A stretch of 64,000 nucleotides of DNA from the NCBI GenBank assembly GCA_900618425.1, contig UZAN01039510.1, positions 84,934 through 148,933 on the forward strand, written 5' to 3'. The translations under genes were made by a program, and so were the position numbers. This document shows, piece by piece, positions 38,135 through 49,830 of the stretch (the first letter of the stretch is position 1; each line of letters begins with the position of its first letter). A model generated the notes under the pieces. It was given only the letters and a program-made list of their open reading frames with translations. It was not told where the DNA came from and did not search any database. Source of the stretch: Echinostoma caproni. Taxonomy: Eukaryota > Platyhelminthes > Trematoda > Plagiorchiida > Echinostomatidae.

Positions 38135-38200
38135 TATTGCTAATCAAATGTTTCGAAACGTCTGCGATCAACACATTCCAACACACCAACCGCTGCACGG
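38135..38200 (+). repeat. PLE end-repeat fragment
   Basis: CGAAACGTCTGCGATCAAC near 38149-38167, with the flanking CACACC, matches the right arm at 34585-34624 by eye. Only this small part is recognisable. Confidence 0.45.
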
Positions 38201-38541
38201 TGTTTCCTGGCTACTCAGCTTAAGCTTCATCGGCACCGTTAACGATGGTGCTCAACACGAAATTCAATGTAGAGCTTTATTTACTTTACTTGAATCATCG
38301 AATGAGCGCATATTTTCAGTAAGTCATTTTGGTTGATTCTATGCTTACCGTTCAGTTATAAATTCAAAATGTTATGAATAGGTCAATCAATATAACGTTT
38401 TGACAAAACAGATCAACAAAGCATGAAATTTTTTAGCACGAAACCTTCTCATGGAATTAACTAAATGTGGAGTATTAGAAGCAATAGATCTCACAGAAAA
38501 AATGTGGACTGCTGAAACTGGTTTAAAACAACATATCTTCA

Positions 38542-38628
38542 ATTGAGGAAATTAGCTTGTCTTAGCCACGACGAATGAAAACCAAATCATAAAGGCGTTG
38601 GGGACGAAGACAAGCTAATTTCCTCAAT
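38542..38628. repeat. perfect 22-bp inverted repeat with 43-base loop
   Basis: attgaggaaattagcttgtc followed by tt at 38542-38563 is the exact reverse complement of 38607-38628. The loop (38564-38606) is not obviously structured and identity stops sharply at both outer edges. It could be a snap-back element, a MITE-like remnant or a small-RNA hairpin. The function is unknown. Confidence 0.8.
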
Positions 38629-40399
38629 GTTCATGAGAACGACGCCGATGGATCTCGTGTTATTAACGTATCTTCAACATTCTGTCAGTATCGTGGTTTC
38701 CCACCGAGTGAAATGACCGTTGTCCATCATCCAATTAGAATGCCTAAAATTTAAAATTTTAGGTAGTGCATTGAATTGACAGCTATGTTTACAACAATTG
38801 GGAAATATTTATTTTGAAGTAGATTTCTATTTTCCGTTAGATTATCTTTCGAGTGAATAATTGATACCTAGAAAAAATCAATGCTTCCAAAACCTGCATT
38901 TATATTGGTTGAGCAAATGGAACAAGAAGTATCAACCACATTGAATCTTATTTAGAATATGTTTGGAATTTTACGTTGCCATGACGATCAAGCAAGCTCA
39001 GAATCTAACTCTAATGTTTTGAGTAATTACATTCTTCCAATCTGTATTGAATCAGTAACCGGAATTGATACTTTCGTGAGTTATGCTAGTCGGACATGAA
39101 TTCTCTTACATCTAACTAGAAAAATACCGAAGAAACTGACAGGGTTTTCCTTCAGAAAATTACTTTTATTTGCAACTGAAACTGCAGAGTTCAAAAAGAA
39201 CCCAGGACAGATATTTTGAGCCATTTGATTAAACCATAACCGCATAACCAACAATAATCCAGACACAAAAAAAAATAGAGAAAAAGTCATCGTGCTGCGC
39301 GTGACGTTAGCTACATTGAACCGATTCATTGACGGTCTTGACGGTCTTATTGGAATTCTTCGAACAATAACTGATTCGAAACAAGTAGCAGCAACTGGCA
39401 AAATTAGGCTGTATCGATGCTTATTTATAGCCACTTCATAAGTCTGATCAAACCCCCCTCCCGTAGGCAGTACAGTTGTCGGCCTCATCAAACGTCCAGA
39501 CTAACATAAAAAATATCGACTAGCTCATCTCAGTGCATCCTTTGCTCACAAAACCAAACGCATCTTGACACCAACTAAGCTACCGGGGCACCAAAAGCCG
39601 GTTACAACAAACAACGTATCTTCACATCTTACAGGCAAACGTGAAAAAAATTTACCGAGGACTTATAGTCTGTTCATTGTGATATCATTAGCAACCGCAT
39701 ATTTCAAAATTTCCGATACACGATTAGAGCTGATAAAATCTACCGACAAGATAAGATCGGGAAATCTCCCGAGGGGTCTGCACGAGCGGGGGATGGGGAT
39801 GGAATAGATGTTGGCTTGACAGGAAGTGAGCAGCGGATGTGTATGAATGTTACCGCCTCGCTATACACTTGTCTCACCTGCAGCGGCTCAATAGTGTGGA
39901 ACAATACGAGGTGCGTGCATGCGTGCTTGCGTTATACGTGCTTTTTCGAACAATGGTTGGAGAATTGAAGGTTTACTGTTTGATGCTCCAATCTCAGTTA
40001 CTTGATGCAGGCCAATTCACTGCCTGTGAAAGTCGATGTTGATTGTCGTTCCCAGTGGCTAGTTTGTCTATAGAAGTGAACGTGTTTTTTTTTCTGGTTG
40101 TGCCCTCGTGACAGGAGGTCCCAAAGATGGTTCGATGGCGTTCATCTTGTAAGTAAACCTCTCTACAACATCTTAACCATAAACTCGGGTTTGTGAAAAC
40201 TGCTTCTATTTGGATTATTTTCTTAAAATTCAAATTTTTTGTTGCCAAACATTGCAAACTATGGTGGTTCTAAACAATATCCGTGTAGTCCTCTGCTCTG
40301 TTATACTGATTCTTTAATTGACAGGCTGACAATCTGTAAAACAACAGTTGATCGTTTTTTTACTTTGAATTAATGTAAAGGTCAGAGCAGCAGCAATGT
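38629..40399. other. no recognised gene
   Basis: The 136-codon minus frame at 39491-39081 has one hydrophobic stretch (FSLFFFVSGLLLVM) but starts at a TTG and matches nothing I know. A Cys-rich plus segment near 39870-39960 is probably chance. Confidence 0.4.
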
Positions 40400-40510
40400 G
40401 AACAGTCATTTTTTCCTTCGCCTCTCCGCGGTTCGAACCCCAGTTGCGTCGTTATTTATTTGCGGATGATGAGACCCAATCTAGTGGGAACAGTGTCTAG
40501 CAGTGCTTCC
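40400..40510 (+). mobile_element. S2 SINE-like element (copy a)
   Basis: Good pol III B box GGTTCGAACCCC at 40430-40441, then CAGTTGCGTCG, and GATGATGAGACCCA with TAGTGGGAACAG at about 40465-40492. The CCCA...TGGG pairs give the helix II expected between hammerhead core strands, though the downstream core strand has decayed from CGAAAC to GAACAG. It defines the family together with copies at 9.4 and 21.6 kb. Confidence 0.6.
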
Positions 40511-42852
40511 TAGCTTTCAGATTATGCTTCAGTTGTTCTGTAGACGACAACATTTACCATAGAACCACATTGAGAACAGGAAAATGTATGGCCAAACAGA
40601 AATCTGGCACCCTATCCAAAATTAATTTGTACCATCATTTGCCCCCAAACATGCTTGCTGTATTAAACTCTTGTGTTTGTGAATTATCTTCTTCCTTCGT
40701 GCTGAGCACTTCGACAAGGGACGCAATCACATTCTGGTCATATTACAGCATCCATTCACATAGTTGTAGATTAGCCTGCTCTTGACTTTCATACGTTTCA
40801 CCCAATCTCGACGGCCATCTGAGACAGTCAACCCGTACGCTGTATGGTAGACGTGTGGTGAAGTGAAACGCCATCTTTTTTGCAGTTTGCACTTTCAAAT
40901 CCGTATGTATCACCAGTGAGGCGCTGGTTGTATACAGAACTTTACAAAACATTCGTTACGGAACGTATAGTTTTGTATTTAAGGTTTATGTTGTTCGCAT
41001 TTTACTTAAAACTAGCTTTCTAGGAGCTACCAATTACCCTGTGCCTTGGGCATGCTCCGGTTTGTGTTTGAGGGATTAGAATTAGGTAGCACAAGAAACG
41101 TAGTACATCTTGTCCAATGTATTTTTAGCTTCACGCAAAAACGGCAGAAAGGTACGATATCGCAAAATCCGAGAATTTTTGTTGACGGTCATATGAGAGT
41201 TNGAGTTGTCGGGTAACAGGTGGGTGTATGGTGCAAAATAACCAGCCAAGAACAAAATATACTAGAGACAATGTGTGAAGAATGTACGGACAAATAAAGT
41301 CTTCGTTAGGGGCATACAAGAAAACCAGACGGTGAGTAATCTTGCCAAAACAGTTGTGAGTATTACAATTATTTAGCACGAAAAGTTGGTCAGTGGTACC
41401 CTAATCTTCGGGAAAAACTAGCTCCACTCTATCAATACGAAGAACACTATTGGATTTTAAAATTAACTGGAAAATGTAGTAGGAAAACAAAATCCTGCTA
41501 ATACAATTCGAGTGTTTTAAAGTACAAGGGATACTACGCTGTTTTCAGTCGGTGTAAACTGAACACAAGAAAACTTGATCAAAGATAGTTTCAAAGGAAA
41601 TGGAACAAATTAAAGTGTGGCTAGTTCTGGCTCACATACAGAATGCTGAAGTACATCGAAAATGGATTGACTTAGAAAGCCAAAATTAGGACAAAAGCTA
41701 CACTGACATGCCGGATAAAAATGAGATAGCATATATCCATTTTATACTTGAAGGCAGTACCAAATCCCACGGATCGTAAACAAAAGCAAACTGAACCGTC
41801 CTTTTTTTGTTATCTTTTATTTCAACTTCTTTTTCATCAAATGCCAAATGAAAGGGTGAAGTGATCAACCAGAGGGCTTCTCTAGATTACACAATCAACG
41901 AGAATATTCCGGAGTTGGTGGTGTTAAGAACAATCAAAAACACGTCTTCCGCGCGCGATAAATCAAGGTTCAAATAGTAGGATAAATGAATGGGATAACA
42001 GGTGAGTTTGGGTTGCAGAAAAATATCATGAATCCTAACGGATCCGCAATCTCATTTAGTCGGTTATCATTATGACAAATAAGTTAGTTTGTTGAATCAG
42101 ATGTAATTAGGTTTGAGCGACTCAGCTTTAATCCACCAGTCAATGTCAAATTCTGACAAGTGGGATTGTAGATCCAGCCCCAATTGTAAACCTGTCAATT
42201 AACATGATTATCTCACCTAAATAAATTGAGGGGAAAGTAGTGTTCGGTTTCAAATTTAGCATAAGGAGTCAGCTCGTACATACTTAGACAGTGAAGCAGT
42301 GTTCTTCGTCATTTGCCCTGTCTATTTTTCACCCCTAACTCTTAAATTATTTTTGAAACATTCCTTGTTGTTGACATATTTATGCATTCGCTTGCTAGTT
42401 CAGCGAAGCACCATCCGTGTGGGAGAGAAGCTCGACTTGCACCATATTAACATTAGGCACTGCGAACAAAGCTTGTAAATGTGATTTGATGTTTCGACCA
42501 AACCATACTATCTAGTATGCAGATTTCAACTAGGTTCCATATCAGTTCTGTGAGCATTCAGTCATCTAAGGCCACCAGCATGAAATGATAGGATACAAAA
42601 TTTAACTGCCGAATAGATGACCACAATTTTGGTTAAACACTTATAAAACACTACTCATTAAACAGAGAAATAAATAACGACGGAGAACTTTCAAATGCAA
42701 AGAAATTACCACAACGTGTTGCAATCCATGTCATACACCTCGCGAGGATCCCCAAGTTCTCGGTGAATCCGATTTCTTATCACGAAGGTTTTTGTGCATT
42801 TGTCTTGCAATTTGTTCTTGTGTTCCTTCTCTAATTTCTTTCTCAGTTTACT
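40511..42852. other. no recognisable gene
   Basis: A single N at 41202 lies inside an 82-codon minus frame (41379-41131) of unknown nature. Otherwise AT-rich sequence without support for genes. Confidence 0.45.
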
Positions 42853-43019
42853 TCATTTTATTGAATATACAAAGTTACACTTATCAGGAAGGGGTAAGCG
42901 GCCAGTCAAAGAGCTGCAATTTAACACACAATGGAGAAAGTCAGGCGGTGGTGGTTGGATTCGAACACACATTACCGGGGTGATAATTTGATGACGTTAC
43001 CACTGGGCCACAACCGCCC
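42853..43019 (-). mobile_element. S1 tRNA-derived SINE, best copy
   Basis: The minus-strand head (43019-42943, 77 bases) folds partly like a tRNA. The acceptor GGGCGGT pairs with ACCGCCT at 42949-42943, and a D arm TGGC/GTCA encloses CCAGTGGTAAC (A box). The B box reads TGTTCGAATCC. The anticodon stem does not pair, so it is not a working tRNA. The body then runs through GACTTTCTCCATT and CTGGCCGC to a TATATTCAATAAAA tail. Confidence 0.65.
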
Positions 43020-43039
43020 ATTAATAATTGTCTTTTACT

Positions 43040-43190
43040 TCCTATTTTATTTATTGAATATACGAATGTACAGTCGACATTCGGTAGGGAAACTTGCGGT
43101 CATACAAAGGCTGTCTGGGAAAAACAGAAATGGGGAAGACAAACGGCAGTGGAGCAGTTCGAACTAGTATCATTTACGTCACTTAAGTAT
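43040..43190 (-). mobile_element. S1 tRNA-derived SINE, tandem upstream copy
   Basis: On the minus strand: AGTTCGAACTG (B-box position, 43165-43155), CCACTGCCG, CCCCATTTCTG, TGACCGCAAG, then GTATATTCAATAAATAAAA ending about 43040. This is the same order as the neighbouring copy, whose head starts about 20 bases further on. The A-box half is degraded or missing. Confidence 0.55.
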
Positions 43191-43604
43191 AAACAGGTTT
43201 ACAATGTATCATTTTTAATTTCGAACGAACGACTAACCGAAGGTAGCGCCGTGTATTGGTCACAGTTTTCCCAGAATTACGTAGAGGCTAACTCTATGAT
43301 AGAATGAGCCTTGCCTTAGTGAAGCAGCGTACATCCCTTACCGCAATACAAGGGATCCCATGACTTAGAAAAACACCATTTTTCAGCAGCATTTCTTTCT
43401 GTTCGCCGATCGATAACAAAGTAACACCTAGGGCGATTTCATTCCATTTGGTTCTCCTTCTTGCATTCCTAAACTTATTTTTCTACGGGCAGTTTTCCTC
43501 ATCTGCACAATGAGAAACTGGTATTGACGTCGCTGTATAATCGATTATCGCTTACCGTAAAACTGAGTATTGGTACATCTGTCATCTGATGCATCGCATC
43601 CTGT
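43191..43604. other. no recognisable gene
   Basis: Nothing supported. Confidence 0.4.
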
Positions 43605-43875
43605 TCACGTCTGTCCTCTGTGCAGTAGCTTCATCTCGGTTAACCACAAAACATTCACACTGATGTAAACGCACATCACAAGGCACCGCAATGCCGTTGT
43701 GTTTTTGCGTTGACACGGTGAACAGTTCGGGATAAGACAAAAACAAACTGTTCGCGAATAGTCCAACAGTAGAGATTGATGATGTTGCATCTCCGAAACA
43801 ATCTTCATTGTGCTGACTGTTTTATCCGAGTTCAGACGGTTTAACTCTTTGTTTTGCATGATTCATATAACTCAC

Positions 43876-44025
43876 AGTATAAATGCCGGGAACAGTCCAA
43901 AACGCTCTCGGGAAGGTATTTGAATTGCGCGCCTTGAATGCGATAATCTTCCTTTGATCAATCTCATTCAATTTTATTATCGGACGCAACACGATGCGTA
44001 TACAAACGAGTTCGTTTCCCCCCAT
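43876..44025 (-). CDS. candidate first exon, unrecognised
   Basis: An ATG at 44025 opens exactly 50 codons (MGGNELVCIRIVLRPIIKL at the start, ...FWTVPGIYT at the end). These finish in phase 0 at a consensus gtgagt donor (43875-43870). Composition is protein-like. No family recognised. Another ATG frame (43859-43605, 84 aa, Cys-rich) follows on the same strand and an exon-like block (44399-44126) precedes it, but phases do not allow a simple join. Coding status is uncertain. Confidence 0.22.
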
Positions 44026-44125
44026 TAGAATACGTTATTCATTCAGTTACTCTGTTTCCTGTCGGTTATTCTCTGGAGATTTGTTTTATTATTCTAAACC
44101 GAAATTTATCAACCAAAATTATTCA

Positions 44126-44399
44126 CTTGAGAATATGTTGAGTCTCATTTGAAAACGTCTTTTCGTTTCCGTTTTCTAGTTGTATCGGTGAGAGACGTAA
44201 AAAGACGGACCGGTTACTGTAGAGCGCATTGTTCTGTTCTCTGAACAAAATTGCCTTTCCGTTTGTCGGTCCGAGAATCGAATGCCGCTTGTCAGAGTTC
44301 TCGAATTCTATTTTGTTGATGACAATGCAGTAATGTAGACGAAAACAGGATGAATCCGCCGAAAGGCTATTCAGATCACCGGGATTGTGGATTGCACTG
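44126..44399 (-). CDS. candidate exon, unrecognised
   Basis: Begins right after a good acceptor on the minus strand (attatattgtatttcag) and stays open for about 91 codons to a tga at 44125-44123. The translation is polar and well mixed (AIHNPGDLNSLSADSSCF, ...SNETQHILK). It could be a terminal exon. No domain recognised. Confidence 0.2.
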
Positions 44400-44407
44400 A
44401 AATACAA

Positions 44408-47400
44408 TATAATTTAAATATGCTTGCGCTATTCACAGCAATAAATTAATATCTGTGTTCCGTTTAAATGTTATTTGACAAAAGAGCACACCAGATGCCG
44501 TCGGGTATTGTGTTTCGTTTAATTAAGATAAACAATATTTGGTTTAATTACAATAGCAAGAAGCAGTAAATACTTTTATATCCCTTTACGTAGAGAAACA
44601 GTATTCATACGAATACTACAAATTCCGTTTTAATTTTTTTTCTCTTTAACAATGGAATCGTTAATGAGGAAAATATCTGTTTAAATCACTTAGGTGGAGT
44701 GAAACCTCAAACCGTAAACTGCCACTGATCTTCGCTTCTCCTGTTTAACAAGCAACGGAAAGAAATGATGAAGTCCATTACTAATAACAAATTGAATTCA
44801 ATTTTCAGTCTACATATATGTGTATTTCATAATTAGGTAGTATGTGAATGATGGAACAAAATTTCGATGGAAGCACAAGACCGATTTTGCGGTTCATTAC
44901 CGCTCGTCAGGTAGGCGCATCCGAAAATCTTTTGTCAGTTCATTCATATAGTTGTATCCAGGAAGTGTACTTTGGTCACAGTAACCTTGTTTGCCTATTT
45001 ATATTCATGCATATGTTGATGATATTCTCCTCAATTCAAGTTTATCGCGGTTGAGTACCATTCACCGCATTAGAAACGTCAGATCATAGTTTGGATTCCT
45101 CACTGGGCTGGTTCTAGGAGAGTAGTACAAAACAATTTACCCAGTGTTTCAAATGAGATCATTTCAACGAACATTTCATTTCCTGAGGCGACAAAAGATT
45201 ACCAGATGCGCATGCTTGAAAAAGTGCAAGAACCGTGGAAACGGTGGCATGCGTCCAGGGGAATTTAGCCAATCAAATACTAATTATTTTAAATATTTCA
45301 ACTATATATAACTCCGCGAAAGCATCCCTTTGGTATTGAATAAAGCGCGACTTCGGTATGAAATGAAAATCTTTCTGTGCATGTAAAAAAATATTTTGTC
45401 AAGGGTTCCAAAGGGATTATAAAAACATATTTCCGCAATTCCTCGCCAAGCCATCTTTTAGGGCCAAAAACATTTTAAATCAATAATTCATCCCACATCG
45501 AGCCTCGGTTATGGCACATAAATTAGAGATCCAAAAACATTTTTAGGAATACATTCTCGTTGAGGGACAATCAACTTACTGCAACCAAATGTTCCCATCG
45601 GCTTTGAATCAACCTGAAAATAAGTGTCATTGAAAGATGTCCGATCCACATTCATGTTACCATTATAATAACGAAGCAGATAGCTGGTAGAAGCCGATTG
45701 CGTTGTACACGAGCCCTCGTTATCAATCCAGTGATATTCTCACTCCCTTTCGGAGTAAAGGGTAAATGGTCTGTACCGCATTAGGTGACACTTGATGTCC
45801 TGTAATTGACAACCCACAACCAAGGTGTAAACGCATTGGTTTTCCTGAATAATTTAAAAGCCGGTGCTGCATCTGTTGCTTGTTGGCGGTATTGGACAAC
45901 TGATAAACGTCATGGAAATATCACCTGAGATAAAGTATGTTTGTATCCCACCAACAGAATCCCACTTCCCCTCCCCATTTTGGTTTAGGAACGTGCTTTG
46001 ATTAGCCGCTACTTCAAAAGGAAAATTATATGATCACGTATTCAACTGAAGAAAGCAAAAGCGAAAAGAACAGATACAAAGTATACACTTGAAGATGAGT
46101 GCCTGAGGTGCCAGAAGCCAAACGAGAGCACTCAAATTATGGTTTCTACCGGGATGTTTTCTAGAAAATGTCCGTTCTTGAATCAAAGACCCATACAATA
46201 ATCGAGATTGCCCAATTGTGCAGACATAAAACATGGATTTACTTGCCGCGATGCGTAAGCAAAAGTATGATGAATGCAGGGTAAGTTTTAGTGGTAAAGA
46301 TGGGAATATACTCAGGATACAGTCAAAAGCCGCGATCCTGATATTCCCAACATAGTGTAGCATTTTCTGTTAAACAAGATCCAAATAAGCTAGTTGGCGA
46401 ACAGCATGCTCAAATGAGAGTCCGAAATATTCACCGGACCTTGAATCTATGTGGTTGACACCTTTGGAATGAGAATAGGTTACTTTCTGAACTTTTAGCA
46501 ATTTCATCCAGTGAATGAATTATAGCCACGAAGCCGTTTGTCCAAGAGCCTAGGTACGCTTAATTCATTTATAAAAGCACAAACTTGATTGACTGATTAT
46601 ATATGCTCTTGTTTGAGTTAATACATTATGCTTTTCTGAGTAGTATTTTATCACTTTCTGGTTGGAAAACAAATGTTTGCATATAACAGGTTGTGAAGAA
46701 AGTGACTAGGATACACAAAAGGGAACCTATAGAACTAAATTGGTCTCAGGTTGCTGCCTTGACGTGGTAGATAGAATACAGTAATCCAAAGGGAAATAGA
46801 ACTGGATGATGAATGAGTTCATGTTCAATCTCGTAATTCAAGTAGAGTACTATCAATTATTTCATTGTATCTATAAACTGTTGTTATCAAACTTTGAAAT
46901 ATGACTTTAAATACCAAAAGTGTGTAAGCAGTTTCATCTATGTCGAAAGAAGCGCTATTATTCTAGGAAACCTCCACTTTATGAAATATACACACCAGTC
47001 TCTATAGAGTCTGAGCCGAGGGCACTCATGCAATGATTCATGACTACATTTACGCTTGGGCATGGTGACCGATTCACTGATCCATCTACACGTGTTTCAC
47101 TACCTTAACAAACGAGATCAATTAGGGCTGAATTTATTCGTTCTTGTCTGAAGCTCACTCGATCAACAGTCAGGAACATCACGGTCCATGGAGAGAGCGG
47201 ACGGTCAAACCCAACGGAACTTTTAATATCGCATGACAACTTACTAAAAAGCACTCCTATTTGTGTGTGGCATAATAATTTTATTTCAACTGGACGGGTT
47301 TTTGTTTCAATGGGTGATGAATGACTCGCAAAGCACCAGTCACTAAGTGTGTATTTCCTGGTATAATACTGGTGACTGAATGAACTCATTCGAAGTATTA

Positions 47401-49619
47401 AGGGATTCACCTAAAGATGCACCAGTTTTACTTCATGTTGAAAGGTTTATTGCTTCCCAGTGGTATGTTTGTCCGAAGGTAATGCGGAGTTTTCTTCCAG
47501 GTGGTGGTTAAACCAAATCACGAGCACCAATCCCACACCAGTAACTTCAAGTAACCGAAAGGTACAAGCATATCGAGAAACAATGCAGGTTAACTAACGA
47601 CTCGGTTTTTGAGTGTTTTGAAGAAGGGCATAAGTTCACGAAGGTGAACTTGTCCCTTGGGAAATCTATGCAATCACTTTGAAACTGGTTTGCTTACGTA
47701 TTGTGAATGACTCTAATTCGTTTATAATTTTATTTCATTTCAACTAAGCATCGTGACCTGTTTGAATCACTTTATTCAACTTTCGACAATAACTGACAAA
47801 GATATCTTGACGAAACGAATTCCAATGCATACAAGCCACCTTGTCACAGAAGAATATACGTTTTAGGAGTAATCGCCATCGCTTCGATTAGCTAGCTTCC
47901 TATCACTCAGTTTCACATCCCCACAAATCAGTCTGAATTATTCAACTGCTTCATAATATATACTCGATTGAGGGAGGTTGTTAATAATATCGAATATCGA
48001 TATTGATTATTTATTATCGACTATTTGACCAGGAACGAGTGACCCCCGTTAGTTAGAGACATAATTGTTTTTATCGATAAAGATAAAATTATCAAATAAT
48101 TGTTATGACGGAATGCATACCCTCATCAAGGAGCACAAACCATGATGAGCTGTAACAAATGATATTATTTCACACTTGCCCCACCTACCCGTCAGGCTTT
48201 GTCACTGCATATTAATAGTTGACAGTATTGTGCGTGATCGATGGCTGCATGTACATGCATATGCACACACCTATCGTGAACAGTCAAAACCACCTGGCAC
48301 GCGTTGTTCGAAAGCTCGACTGTTTCATGCATAGCAACATGAACCAATGAAACTGCCGAAATCCAATATCACGTATTCATTGTTTTCACAATCTCTTCTA
48401 GCATGAAATCATAGACTTGAAATAACCGTTTTTGTACAGTAGTAAGAGTACAACACTCATTGCCTGACACAACTCTTTGTTATCGGATGCCGGTGAGATT
48501 CTGTTCCAGTTCTGCACTTTTGGGAGATATTGACCGATAGTGACAAAATAAAAATAATTCATGGAATTGTTCAATGCAAATGGTTTTAAATCTTTATAAT
48601 ATTAGTATAATAATATACCTAATCATTTTAAATGGAAAAATCCATTGAACTTGAGTGATTTATTGACTTTGAATTATTAACACGTTGTCATTCTTGCAGT
48701 TTATCAGCATTGTGGAACAGAACCATTGTTTATCCAACGATTGACTTGGGACGGATATTAACCGGCTTTATAAACTGAACGAAAGTGTTTTAGCCAATTC
48801 AACGGCAAGTTCTCCACATGCACCTCCCCCAAATCATGATTGACAGTGTTCAACCGCATCGAACTACTTCCACCACCATCACCACCGCAACCACAACCAC
48901 TACCCGCTGTCTAACGGATTTGTCTTTCGCTTGCTGTGTGTTTAACAATGCCAGTTTTGGTCTCTGAAGTGAATATATTACTGTTTCCCAATTCATGAAC
49001 AAGTGGTAGGAATAAAGTGAACAAGCAAACAAAAATCGTGATTGTTAAACTAACGGATCCGCCAACCTCCAGCCTAGCGTACCAGATGAAACATACTTAC
49101 ACCATTTTCTATAGCGGCTGCTACTTTCATCTCACTAGCTATTTCCCTCATCAGGTTTTACGGTATTTCTTGGGGCTATATATGAACTGAATTTGCAGAA
49201 TCCACTTACCGGGGCTTGATCCTGGTCAGTCGAGATTTTTTGCTTTTTTCTCCGTCAGGGCTGCTGAACAGTCAGATATACAATGCTTCTGGCTAGCATA
49301 AGGCTCAGAACCACAAGCAATATTTGCCGTGGAATGCATTGCTCAGCTGATCTGATACCATTGCTCATCCGCAACATCACGCTGACACGCGCTCCGTGTC
49401 AAGTTGCCAACTGTCGAGAGACGTGTCGGACGTTTGTACTGAATAAGCGCAGATGGCAGTCGTTGTCGAACAGCAGAACTCGATGAACGCTATACGTTTG
49501 CTCGCATACCGGCGCACAGAACGCGGCTAAATGCGCTTCCGTTTACCAACTGGTGCATCTGCAAGCACAAGTATAGCAAAGCATCGGCTCAACCAAATGA
49601 ATTCCATGAGTCTGTCGTC
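44408..49619. other. no recognised gene; small hairpins
   Basis: An ATG frame of 109 codons at 46363-46034 (minus) is hydrophobic and unrecognised. A hairpin with a 7-bp inner stem lies at 47624-47658. 47990-48100 is AT-rich with the 12-base palindrome AATATCGATATT. 48699 has an acceptor-like site with a short frame. 48869-48903 is CAC-rich. Plus and minus frames at 49283-49619 conflict. Confidence 0.4.
48869..48903 (+). repeat. (CAC/CAT/CAA)n microsatellite
   Basis: Imperfect trinucleotide run CCACCACCATCACCACCGCA and onward. Confidence 0.75.
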
Positions 49620-49830
49620 AAAACCATCCTTGCGCACATCACATTTGTATTTGATCTGCGCATATTTCGAGATTATGAATAAACCTCTTAGCGTTGTTCG
49701 GACGCTGATTGACCGCTTCAGCTGCATCGCACATAGGCGACTTCGGACGTGGTTCCAATCGATTAGAAAGGATACGCGTTTATTACATAATTCATTACCT
49801 ACAAACCGAATGGACTTTGTCGTTACCTGA
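49620..49830 (+). pseudogene. probable PLE reverse-transcriptase thumb fragment
   Basis: The plus frame reads KPLSVVRTLIDRFSCI, then QSIRKDTRLLHNSLP and MDFV. This follows the conserved PLE block downstream of the palm: HPLSxKxSVVRTLxDR, then I...L..NGYP..FI, with the NGYP position decayed to NSLP. No GIY-YIG follows and the palm is not recognisable upstream, so it is a small fragment. Confidence is limited because only two motifs support it. Confidence 0.5.

Noticed and set aside
39081..39491. 136-codon minus-strand ORF with a hydrophobic stretch
   Set aside because: Begins at TTG, no recognised family and no splice or poly(A) context; length compatible with chance.
42943..43019. tRNA gene on the minus strand
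   Set aside because: Acceptor and D arm pair and the length fits, but the anticodon stem does not form and a SINE body and tail follow directly. Annotated as a SINE head.
49283..49486. separate gene upstream of the PLE thumb fragment
   Set aside because: Frames in several phases conflict and no motif is recognisable.
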